Origin: a bacterium
GTDB lineage: Bacteria > SZUA-79 > Acidulodesulfobacterales > Acidulodesulfobacteraceae
Direction of reading: 5' to 3'
Assembly: GCA_021794335.1 (NCBI GenBank)
Contig: JAJYQZ010000073.1
Coordinates: 1-11,246, forward strand
DNA: 11,246 bases
In this document: one piece after another, positions 1 through 6,222 of the stretch
Layout of the letters: the number at the start of each line of letters is the position of its first letter
Position numbering within the stretch: position 1 is the first letter of the stretch
Made by a program: the position numbers and the translations under genes
Notes under the pieces: generated by a model
What the model was told of the DNA's origin: nothing
Seen by the model: only the letters and a program-made list of their open reading frames with translations
Databases searched by the model: none

Positions 1-649
1 GCACAAAATAGCTAAAGAATGGGGAATTTACCGCCCAAATATAATTATCATCCGTATGATATTTTGGGATTATCCTTAATACCGTCGAATCAACCTTTGG
101 CACGGGATTAAAATTTGATTTGTCCACCTCTAAAAGTTTGATAATTTCAAAATTTATGTCGGCAATAATGCTTAAAGCCCCTCTTTCCGAGTCATTTTCT
201 TTTGCATAAAGCCTCTGGGCAAACTCCTTTTGAAACATAAGCGTTAAATCCGAAAAAGCATCCTTTTCTCTTATAAATTTTTCTATGATAGGGCTTGAGA
301 TTTCATAAGGCAGATTTGACACAACCCTTATTTTGGAGGAAAGATTGCGGCTTAATCCCGTATAATCAAATTTAAGGGCATCTTCGTTTACGATATTAAT
401 TCCGCTAAATTTATTTAAATTAAATTTTCCTTTAATAAAATTAAAATAAAACGGGTCTATTTCGATTATGGTGTATGTTTTTGTATTTCCTATAATTAGT
501 TCGGTCAATATCCCTTCTCCGGGGCCTATCTCCAGAACATTGTCGTTGACGGAAAAATTGCATGAATTTATAATATTGCGGGCCGTTTCCTTATTTATTA
601 AAAAATTTTGCCCGTAAATTACTTTGCGGCTTTTAGGTAAATTTCCCAT
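1..649 (-). CDS. rsmA: 16S rRNA dimethyladenosine transferase RsmA (KsgA), 3' end cut by window edge
   Basis: RsmA uses S-adenosylmethionine to dimethylate two adjacent adenines in the 3'-terminal hairpin of 16S rRNA, a late step of 30S assembly in the cytoplasm. The first 216 codons are visible; the family is usually about 260-280 residues, so the C-terminal helical domain is mostly missing. Seen in the translation: GQNFL at residues 13-17, the SAM-binding loop LEIGPGEG (39-46), the ribose-binding acidic residue E63 in IIEID, D90 in the next motif, the catalytic NLPY (112-115), a QKEFAQRL segment, and a PVPKVDS motif near the visible end. The ATG at 649-647 lies 6 nt after the tsaD stop. The nearest purine-rich stretch (GGGAG) is inside the end of tsaD, about 13 nt upstream, so translation is probably coupled to tsaD. 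Last visible member of the minus-strand series beginning with tolQ. Confidence 0.95.
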   Translation of the reverse strand, partial: MGNLPKSRKVIYGQNFLINKETARNIINSCNFSVNDNVLEIGPGEGILTELIIGNTKTYTIIEIDPFYFNFIKGKFNLNKFSGINIVNEDALKFDYTGLSRNLSSKIRVVSNLPYEISSPIIEKFIREKDAFSDLTLMFQKEFAQRLYAKENDSERGALSIIADINFEIIKLLEVDKSNFNPVPKVDSTVLRIIPKYHTDDNYIWAVNSPFFSYFV

Positions 650-655
650 TATAAT

Positions 656-1699
656 TTACAACTCCCATGAGGAATCGGCGTTAATATTTAAAAATTCTTC
701 CTTATTTTTAACGGGATCTACCGGAGGTTTAAAAAAACCGGCGTAACCGATCATTGCGGCATTGTCGGTCGAAAGCGAAATAGAAGGAAAAATTACTTTA
801 AAACAAGGATTTTTCGCGGGTTCCTCAAAAAGAGACCTTATCCTTGAATTAGCGGAAACCCCGCCGGAAACCGCTGCCGTATTTATTCCGTAAATATTAC
901 ACGCATCTAAGGTCTTTTTATAAAGAATCCTGGCTACCGCTTCTCTTGTAGAAGCAAAAATATCAAAAACTATTTTTTCTTTAATCTTGCCCCGCCCCCC
1001 CAGTTTATCTATCAATGTAATAACGGCTGTCTTAAGTCCGCTAAAGCTCATATCCAGATTACGGCTATGCGCCATCGGAAGGGTAAATTTAAATTCATTC
1101 TTATTACCCTTTTCAGCAAGCTCGTCTATAATTCTGCCGCCGGGATAACCGAAACCGAGGTAATTAGAAACCTTGTCGAACAGTTCTCCGCAGGCGTCAT
1201 CCCTCGTCTTTCCGATAAGTTTTATATCGCTGTGGGATTTTACCAAATATAGATGGGTGTGTCCTCCCGAAATAACCAATGCAATAAAGGGAAATTCCTC
1301 TTTATTTTCCAAAAAGGGGCTGAATATGTGCCCTTCGATATGATTTATTTTTACTAACGGAATATTTAGCGCATACGATATAGTTTTTGCCTCCATAAGT
1401 CCTATTAACAAGGAACCGACAAGTCCCGGACCAGCCGTAGCGGATACTAAGCCGACATCTTTTAGGGCGATGCCGGCTTTTGACAAAGCAAACGACAGGG
1501 CGGGTAAAGATGCTTTTATATGATTCCTTGAAGCAAGTTCAGGAACGACGCCTCCGTAAATATCATGCACAAAATCCTGCGAATATGTTATATTAGAAAG
1601 AATTTTTATGCCTTTATTATCTTTTAAAAGCACGGCACAGGAAAAATCGTCGCAACTTGACTCAAATGCCAGATTAATGATATTTTTGGAATAGCCCAT
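656..1699 (-). CDS. tsaD: tRNA N6-adenosine threonylcarbamoyltransferase TsaD
   Basis: TsaD transfers the threonylcarbamoyl group from TC-AMP to A37 of ANN-decoding tRNAs (t6A), working with TsaB, TsaE and TsaC, none of which is in this window. The protein is 347 residues against about 337 in E. coli. It has the ASKHA fold with metal-binding HIEGH (H120, H124), SGGHTH (144-149), a Gly-rich SGGVSANS segment (278-285) and the C-terminal metal ligand D312 in STDNAAMIGYAG. The reading frame is open for 25 more codons upstream to 1774, but that Arg-rich extension overlaps cpoB and does not resemble the family. The start at 1699, followed directly by a typical N-terminus (NIINLAFESSCDD), is preferred. 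It begins 4 nt after the cpoB stop with no clear Shine-Dalgarno site, suggesting coupled translation. Confidence 0.96.
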   Translation of the reverse strand: MGYSKNIINLAFESSCDDFSCAVLLKDNKGIKILSNITYSQDFVHDIYGGVVPELASRNHIKASLPALSFALSKAGIALKDVGLVSATAGPGLVGSLLIGLMEAKTISYALNIPLVKINHIEGHIFSPFLENKEEFPFIALVISGGHTHLYLVKSHSDIKLIGKTRDDACGELFDKVSNYLGFGYPGGRIIDELAEKGNKNEFKFTLPMAHSRNLDMSFSGLKTAVITLIDKLGGRGKIKEKIVFDIFASTREAVARILYKKTLDACNIYGINTAAVSGGVSANSRIRSLFEEPAKNPCFKVIFPSISLSTDNAAMIGYAGFFKPPVDPVKNKEEFLNINADSSWEL

Positions 1700-1703
1700 A
1701 CTT

Positions 1704-2507
1704 TTATTTCGAAAGTTTTTTAAGCTCTGCCGCCGAAAGTTTTGAAGCCTCCGCATCCGGATATTTCGAGACAACCTGTTGAAATAAAATCGACGCGTCG
1801 GACTTATCGGAAAGCTTTAAAAACCCCATTCCCTGTAAATATATAGCCATAGGAACATGGGAATTTTTTGGATAAACTTCGGAAAATTTATGGAACTCCA
1901 ATATGGATACGGGATATTTTTTAAGATTGAAGTTTGATACAGCTTTATAAAATACGGCATCCGGGATGTCTTTTGACTGCGGATATTTACTTATAAATTT
2001 ATTGAAAGCTAAAACGGCGTTAGTGTAATCTTTCTTTTTATATAAATCCATACCCTTGTTAAACTCCCTAAACTTGGGGCTTACGCTGACAGCCGCCTTT
2101 TTGGGCGGAGCGATTTTTTCTACCGGAGGTTTAATTTGAGCATGCTTAAGCAATGTAATAAGTTCTTTATTAACAATTAAGCGATAATCTCTAAACCTTT
2201 TTTGAAGCATATGGAGATTGTGGGATTCTACGTCATATTTTCCATAAATATCCCTTAGTTTAGAATTTATATCAGCTATTTTTACCCCTTGATTTGCTAT
2301 ATGTACCTGAATGTCATGAAGCTTTTGCTCTAAATAAGTATTGCTTTGGGATAATTTGCCGGCCTTTTTATTTAATTTTTTAACCTGAACCTTTAAATTG
2401 TGTATGGTGTCAGGTTCCATCTCGGCGCATCCAGATAAAAAAGCCGCCGTAAAAAATAAAAAAACAAAAAGCAAAAGAAAAACTCTAAAATATTTTTTAT
2501 TTTTCAT
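1704..2507 (-). CDS. cpoB: Tol-Pal system protein CpoB/YbgF, predicted lipoprotein
   Basis: CpoB (YbgF) is the periplasmic Tol-associated protein that links outer-membrane constriction to peptidoglycan synthesis at division. The 267-residue product starts with a basic and hydrophobic signal peptide ending in a lipobox, LSGC, with the acylated Cys at residue 27 and Ala at +2, which favours the outer membrane. Residues about 35-115 are a heptad-rich coiled coil typical of YbgF trimerisation. A Pro/Lys linker (about 125-140) follows, then about three TPR units (about 148-262) with the characteristic YKKKDY, FISKYP, LEFHKFSEVYP and FQQVVSKYP segments. E. coli CpoB is a soluble periplasmic protein, so the lipid anchor is a difference from that model. 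An in-register GAGGG lies 9 nt before the ATG. tolB lies 85 nt upstream with no pal between them, and tsaD follows after 4 nt. Confidence 0.9.
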   Translation of the reverse strand: MKNKKYFRVFLLLFVFLFFTAAFLSGCAEMEPDTIHNLKVQVKKLNKKAGKLSQSNTYLEQKLHDIQVHIANQGVKIADINSKLRDIYGKYDVESHNLHMLQKRFRDYRLIVNKELITLLKHAQIKPPVEKIAPPKKAAVSVSPKFREFNKGMDLYKKKDYTNAVLAFNKFISKYPQSKDIPDAVFYKAVSNFNLKKYPVSILEFHKFSEVYPKNSHVPMAIYLQGMGFLKLSDKSDASILFQQVVSKYPDAEASKLSAAELKKLSK

Positions 2508-2592
2508 AATGTGATGCCCTCATATTATATTATAAATATTACATTGAATTTATCATATAAAGCAATATTTTTCAATAATTTTGAGAATAAGG
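2508..2592 (-). other. tolB-cpoB gap where pal would normally lie
   Basis: These 85 AT-rich bases separate the tolB stop from the cpoB start. They contain the cpoB ribosome site (GAGGG) but no coding stretch, no OmpA/Pal-like fragment in any frame and no strong terminator hairpin. In most tol loci the pal gene sits here. Confidence 0.7.
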
Positions 2593-3963
2593 TCAATAAG
2601 ACGATTTTAATGTCCACTCGGGACCGTAATAATTTTGCATTTCGGGAAATAGGCGGGGCATCAGCCTCATCATGCCGCTTTCATTTACATCTATCATAAA
2701 TAATTCCTGTCTTCCTGCAATTTCGGTATCAAAAGTAATTATCCTCGAATCCCTTGTCCATGCGGGATGCTGGGCGCTATACGGCGTATCGGTAATCTGT
2801 CTTTCATCCGTTCCGTCCGCATTCATAATACACACTTGAAGCGCGCCGTTTACGAATGAGGCAAAAGCTATCTTTTTCCCGTTAGGGGACCATGCAGGGC
2901 TCGTATTATAATAACTATTATTATAAGTAATTCTACGCTGATTGCTTCCGTCAGAATTCATTATATAAATTTGCGGGCTTCCTTCCCTGTTTGACACGAA
3001 GGCAATTCTATTTCCGCCGGGGGAAAACGACGGAGATGTGTTAATGCCGCCCATGTCAGTCAACTGCTTAAGATTCCCTCCATTTATATTAATAGTATAT
3101 ATCTCGGTATTGTAATGGTCCGGAGTGAGCGCTATCGCCAGCTTATCTCCTTTAGGCGACCAGGAGACATAATCGGCAGGACCAGGGAGATTAAACCTTG
3201 CGGTTCTGCCTGTATTTAAATTTTTAATAAAAATGGCGGGATCACCGTCTTTAAAAGAAATATAGGCAGCCTTATTGCCGTCGGGAGACGGATGCGGAAA
3301 TATGTTAATCGACGGGTTATCTGTAATTCTTTTAACCCTATGTCCGCCAAAATCCATCATAAAAATATTTTTTGCCCCGTCCTGTTCCCCGACAAAAAAG
3401 ACTTTTGTCGTAAACGGCCCCTTAATCCCTGTTAAAAATTTCAATATATCGTCGGCAAACTTATTTGCCAGATATCTGTATTGTTTCTCATGTCCTTCTA
3501 ATTTCTCGGTAAAAAGTAATTTTTGGGAATAGATGCTTATAAGATTTGCTTTAATTTTTATAGCGCCGTTTTCCGTTTTATATTCGCCGTTAATCAAATA
3601 TTGCGCACTTAACACGCTCCAGTTTGTAAAATCTATTTTCTTAACGCTTACGGGGGCATATTTAGAGTTTTCAAGATACGAAAGCGGGTTTACTATGTGA
3701 AAATATCCGATAACGGAAAGGTCATGCCTGATTATGCGGGCGGCTCTTTTTGCAATCTTTTGATGCTGCCCGTACCTTGAAATATTTTTAAAGTTAGGAA
3801 CGGCAACCCTGATTTTTTTAATTCTTGCGGCATAAATATTTATATATATCTTTGCGTAAGAATTTACAGGAAATAAAAATAAATAAAATAAAATCGAAAA
3901 AGATGTTAATATGGCGTAAAAAACCTTATACCTATAAAAATCGTTAAGTTTAAATTTAAACAT
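2593..3963 (-). CDS. tolB: Tol-Pal system beta-propeller protein TolB
   Basis: TolB is the periplasmic protein that binds Pal and is recruited by TolA, recycling Pal to the division site. The product has 456 residues (E. coli 430). The N-terminus is a signal sequence with a long hydrophobic core (about 13-33) and a likely cleavage after SYA (residue 37). Residues about 49-180 form the alpha/beta N-domain (VAVPNFKN, then a YLINGEY segment), and about 185-450 the propeller. The propeller shows repeated PD40/WD40-like blades: SPDGNKAAYIS (226-236), SPKGDKLAIA (269-278), SPGGNRIAFVS (314-324) followed by GSPQIYIMNSDGS, and SPNGKKIAFAS (359-369) followed by IMNADGTDERQIT. A purine-rich stretch (GGGAGGAATAAGGCAGG) ends 4-5 nt before the ATG. 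It lies 37 nt after the tolA-like gene and 85 nt before cpoB. Confidence 0.96.
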   Translation of the reverse strand: MFKFKLNDFYRYKVFYAILTSFSILFYLFLFPVNSYAKIYINIYAARIKKIRVAVPNFKNISRYGQHQKIAKRAARIIRHDLSVIGYFHIVNPLSYLENSKYAPVSVKKIDFTNWSVLSAQYLINGEYKTENGAIKIKANLISIYSQKLLFTEKLEGHEKQYRYLANKFADDILKFLTGIKGPFTTKVFFVGEQDGAKNIFMMDFGGHRVKRITDNPSINIFPHPSPDGNKAAYISFKDGDPAIFIKNLNTGRTARFNLPGPADYVSWSPKGDKLAIALTPDHYNTEIYTININGGNLKQLTDMGGINTSPSFSPGGNRIAFVSNREGSPQIYIMNSDGSNQRRITYNNSYYNTSPAWSPNGKKIAFASFVNGALQVCIMNADGTDERQITDTPYSAQHPAWTRDSRIITFDTEIAGRQELFMIDVNESGMMRLMPRLFPEMQNYYGPEWTLKSSY

Positions 3964-4000
3964 TTTTGCCTGCCTTATTCCTCCCTTATATATTATAATA

Positions 4001-4771
4001 TTACTTATTTTTTAGAATCTCTCTCGGATTAAAAACTATTAAAGCCCCCTCGCCTGCGTTCCTAGAGTTTATAAAGCTCATAAATCCTTTGGGCGGCGAA
4101 GGCAGCGGGTTTGATAATTTTACCGCTTCGATCGATTGAGAATCGAAATAGCCGTTGCCTGAAGATTTGGCAAGCCTGACGCCGTAAATCCTTCCCGAAG
4201 TGGATATTTGGATGGCAACCACGGACTTATAGCGCAAATATTTGGAAAGAGAAATATTAAAATGAGACATAATAATCGACACTATTTTATTGACATAACC
4301 CTGAAACTTATGGATATTTCCCCTGATCAAAGATTCCTGAACCTTGCTATATGCATTATTAAGGCTTACCATATTATGTAAATTTGTATAGACACTGGAA
4401 TTAACCGCAGAAACGGGGGCTTGCCTCTTAACATATCTTTTAACGGGAACGGGCGCAGGCTTTACCCTTTTTGGGTAAACCATAGATGCGGGCTTTTTAG
4501 TAACGGGTAATTGCACAGGTTTTTTTGCCGGAGCGGGCTTGCTTATAATTTGTCTTTTAACCTTTGGCACAGGCGGTTTTAATATCGCTTTAATAGAAGC
4601 AGGCGGCCCCGGAACACTGCTCACAACGCTGACAACCACCTTCGAGCCGATGGATTGAATTTCCGGTTTAAACCTTATCCCTAAATAAACTATTAAAGCG
4701 ATTAAAACTGCATGAAATAAAATTGAGTATATATAATATTTTCCAATTCCGCTTTGATTTTCATTAAACAT
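4001..4771 (-). CDS. tolA: TolA/TonB-family energy transducer in the tolA position
   Basis: This inner-membrane protein should carry proton-motive energy from TolQ/TolR across the periplasm to TolB. It is 256 residues, much shorter than the roughly 420 of E. coli TolA. There is one membrane segment at about 12-31 containing Ser16 and His20, the S-x3-H pattern conserved in TonB/TolA anchors. A Pro/Lys/Val-rich linker follows (about 52-120, with KPAPAKKPVQLPV- and VKPAPVPVKRYV-like stretches), then a helical region and a TonB/TolA C-terminal-like domain (about 175-248: VVAIQISTSGRIYGVRL, then SIEAVKLSNPLPSPP). The linker is TonB-like rather than the long Ala/Lys helix of classical TolA, so by sequence alone it could be called TonB. 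Its position between tolR and tolB argues for a TolA role. No clear Shine-Dalgarno site precedes the ATG; tolR ends 37 nt upstream. Confidence 0.85.
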   Translation of the reverse strand: MFNENQSGIGKYYIYSILFHAVLIALIVYLGIRFKPEIQSIGSKVVVSVVSSVPGPPASIKAILKPPVPKVKRQIISKPAPAKKPVQLPVTKKPASMVYPKRVKPAPVPVKRYVKRQAPVSAVNSSVYTNLHNMVSLNNAYSKVQESLIRGNIHKFQGYVNKIVSIIMSHFNISLSKYLRYKSVVAIQISTSGRIYGVRLAKSSGNGYFDSQSIEAVKLSNPLPSPPKGFMSFINSRNAGEGALIVFNPREILKNK

Positions 4772-4808
4772 TGAGCTTCGCTGATTTTCAATTTATTTAA
4801 TATGTTAA

Positions 4809-5243
4809 TTATTTAAGATTTGCCGTTACCATGCCGATTTTTGTTATGCCTGCATCTTTTATTGCAGCCATTATCCTTATTACATAGCCGTAAGGCAGAG
4901 CTGAACTTGCCTTGAGAAATATCTGCTTATTTCTTCTGTTTCTATATAAAATGTTTAACTTTTGGGTTAAAAGAGGCAGGCTTACTCTCAAGTTGTTTAT
5001 ATAAACCTCCCTGCCCGAAGTAACCGAAACTACTATTGTTTTTTCCGGAGCTTTTAATGCCCGCGCATGCGCCGCCGGTAAATGAACCTTTATTCCATGA
5101 ACTAATATCGGCGCCGTTACCATGAATATAACAAGAAGAACAAGCATTACATCTACAAAGGGGGTAATGTTTATATCGGACATAAGCTTATAGCCGGAAG
5201 AAAAACTTTTTTTATCGTCTCTATCGCCAAAAGATGTAAACAT
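4809..5243 (-). CDS. tolR: Tol-Pal proton-channel subunit TolR (ExbD/TolR family)
   Basis: TolR is the single-pass inner-membrane partner of TolQ. Proton flow through TolQ-TolR energises TolA. The 144-residue protein has a short cytoplasmic N-terminus, the family motif SDINITPFVDVMLVLLVIFM (22-41) with the likely proton-carrying Asp at D31, one membrane segment (about 29-48), and a periplasmic beta/alpha domain with the VSVTSGREVYINN and TQKLNILYRNRRNKQIFLKA segments (about 70-115). Family length is about 140, so it is complete. The ATG lies 9 nt after the tolQ stop in an AT-only stretch without a Shine-Dalgarno site, which suggests translational coupling to tolQ. By sequence alone it cannot be distinguished from ExbD; the adjacent tolB and cpoB decide for TolR. 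Confidence 0.93.
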   Translation of the reverse strand: MFTSFGDRDDKKSFSSGYKLMSDINITPFVDVMLVLLVIFMVTAPILVHGIKVHLPAAHARALKAPEKTIVVSVTSGREVYINNLRVSLPLLTQKLNILYRNRRNKQIFLKASSALPYGYVIRIMAAIKDAGITKIGMVTANLK

Positions 5244-5252
5244 AATTAATTA

Positions 5253-5957
5253 TTATAGAATCTGCCTTTCGATTATTGTCATAAATTCATATGCAAAATC
5301 GATAGTCTCGTTAGCTATCACTCTTACCTTATTTGAATAATAGTTATATGCAATAACGGCGGGAATCGCCGCAAAAAGACCCGCCGCCGTCGCAATAAGC
5401 GAATCAGCAATACCGGGAGCGACGATCGCCAAACCGGCTGTCCCTGCTTTTTCTATACTTTCAAATGATGTCATTATTCCCCAAACCGTTCCAAATAAGC
5501 CTATAAATGGGGCAGTGGAGCCGACCGTCGCCAAAAACGGAAGGGAAATTTCAAGTTTTGCAATAGACGAGAGCTGTGATTTTTTTAAAGCCCTTTCTAT
5601 ATATGCTTGATTCTCTCCATTATTTTCTTTACCAAAAAGCTTATCCTTTTCTTCCGATTTTTTTTTAATGTCCACAAGCTCTTTGTATGTAGCATTAAAC
5701 ATAGAGGCTACAGGGCTGTAATTAAAATTTTTGGCAGCCGTATAAACATAATCCAATCTTTTAGATTCCCAGAATAAATCGAGAAACTCTTTGTCTTCCT
5801 TTTTTGCTTTATTAAGATAATTTAATTTATAAAAAATAATAGCCCATGATGCCAAAGAGAAAAAAAATAGAATTAAAAGGACTAATTTTACAACGATGTT
5901 TGTGCTTAGAATGTGGGTCAAAATATTCATGCTATGCAGGTAATTTAAACTATGCAT
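5253..5957 (-). CDS. tolQ: Tol-Pal proton-channel subunit TolQ (ExbB/TolQ family)
   Basis: TolQ forms the multimeric inner-membrane stator that conducts protons with TolR. The 234-residue protein (E. coli 230) has three membrane segments at about 22-44, 138-163 and 172-204, and a cytoplasmic loop rich in Lys/Glu/Asn (about 95-125). The signature GLFGTVWGIM (153-162) and PGIADSLIATAAGLFAAIPAVIAYN (181-205) are present. Thr157 and Thr190 sit where the functional channel threonines of E. coli TolQ lie, with the same 33-residue spacing. The first ATG (5957) is preceded by an AAGGGGGG run, but 16 nt away, longer than ideal, and an in-frame stop lies just upstream. The second Met (residue 10, at 5930) is possible but has no ribosome site. 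First gene of the minus-strand series. Confidence 0.95.
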   Translation of the reverse strand: MHSLNYLHSMNILTHILSTNIVVKLVLLILFFFSLASWAIIFYKLNYLNKAKKEDKEFLDLFWESKRLDYVYTAAKNFNYSPVASMFNATYKELVDIKKKSEEKDKLFGKENNGENQAYIERALKKSQLSSIAKLEISLPFLATVGSTAPFIGLFGTVWGIMTSFESIEKAGTAGLAIVAPGIADSLIATAAGLFAAIPAVIAYNYYSNKVRVIANETIDFAYEFMTIIERQIL

Positions 5958-6044
5958 TATTTTATTTTAATATCCCCCCTTGCAATTTTTATGTATTTCT
6001 TATTATTTATTATTTTATTTATTATTTCTTGTTCATATTATAAA

Positions 6045-6073
6045 ATTATAAAACTTTTTTTAATGATTTACAA
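6045..6073 (-). promoter_or_regulatory. Putative sigma-70-type promoter for the tol series
   Basis: Reading the minus strand, TTGTAA (6073-6068) is followed after 17 nt by a perfect TATAAT (6050-6045). A second TATAAT lies at 6042-6037. Transcription would start near 6037, leaving a leader of about 80 nt before tolQ. In DNA this AT-rich -10 matches arise easily by chance, but the -35 match and the exact 17-nt spacing strengthen the call. Confidence 0.5.
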
Positions 6074-6099
6074 TTAAAAACGGTAATTTAAAAAAGATA

Positions 6100-6128
6100 T
6101 TGACAAAAGATAAATTACAATATATTGT
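6100..6128 (+). promoter_or_regulatory. nrdJ promoter (-35 TTGACA, -10 TATTGT)
   Basis: A perfect TTGACA at 6100-6105 is followed after 17 nt by TATTGT at 6123-6128 (4 of 6 consensus bases). TATATT at 6121-6126 is a 15-nt-spaced alternative. Predicted transcription starts near 6135, about 88 nt before the nrdJ ATG. The -10 lies inside the NrdR-like palindrome. Confidence 0.65.
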
Positions 6129-6130
6129 AT
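6115..6130. promoter_or_regulatory. NrdR box 1, overlapping the nrdJ -10
   Basis: The 14-bp perfect palindrome TACAATATATTGTA (6116-6129) contains CAATATATTG, which fits every core position of the known NrdR consensus (acaCwAtATaTwGtgt). NrdR is an ATP/dATP-sensing Zn-finger/ATP-cone repressor of ribonucleotide reductase genes. Placement over the -10 hexamer fits repression. The nrdR gene itself is not in this window. Confidence 0.7.
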
Positions 6131-6144
6131 AGAAATAAAAAAAA

Positions 6145-6160
6145 TATCTACATATTGTTA
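6145..6160. promoter_or_regulatory. NrdR box 2, downstream of the nrdJ start site
   Basis: CTACATATTGT at 6148-6158 matches the NrdR core CwAtATaTwGt with one mismatch (C in place of T at 6151). Its centre (6152.5) is 30 bp from the centre of box 1 (6122.5), close to three helical turns. Paired boxes at about three turns are the usual NrdR operator layout. Confidence 0.6.
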
Positions 6161-6203
6161 ATTGTAAAAATTTTTAAAATTAAATATTTATTAAAATTAA
6201 TAT

Positions 6204-6217
6204 AAGGGGAGGGGAGG
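6204..6217 (+). promoter_or_regulatory. Strong duplicated Shine-Dalgarno site of nrdJ
   Basis: AAGGGGAGGGGAGG ends 5 nt before the ATG at 6223 and fixes that start. It is effectively two anti-SD matches in tandem within otherwise A/T-only leader DNA, suggesting efficient translation. Confidence 0.75.
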
Positions 6218-6222
6218 TATAG

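Noticed and set aside
1700..1774. Upstream in-frame extension of tsaD by 25 codons
   Set aside because: It overlaps the 3' end of cpoB, is Arg-rich and unlike any TsaD N-terminus; the ATG at 1699 gives the family-typical start.
4001..5957. ExbB-ExbD-TonB iron-uptake locus
   Set aside because: The first three genes could be read that way, but tolB and cpoB follow immediately on the same strand, so the Tol assignment is better.
5846..6043. Plus-strand frame of 65 codons across the tolQ start
   Set aside because: Antisense to tolQ, with a hydrophobic Tyr/Phe-rich tail from AT-rich DNA and no Shine-Dalgarno site.
6131..6222. Cobalamin riboswitch in the nrdJ leader
   Set aside because: The leader is under 100 nt, almost pure A/T, and has no B12-box-like sequence or multi-stem architecture; NrdR boxes explain regulation better.
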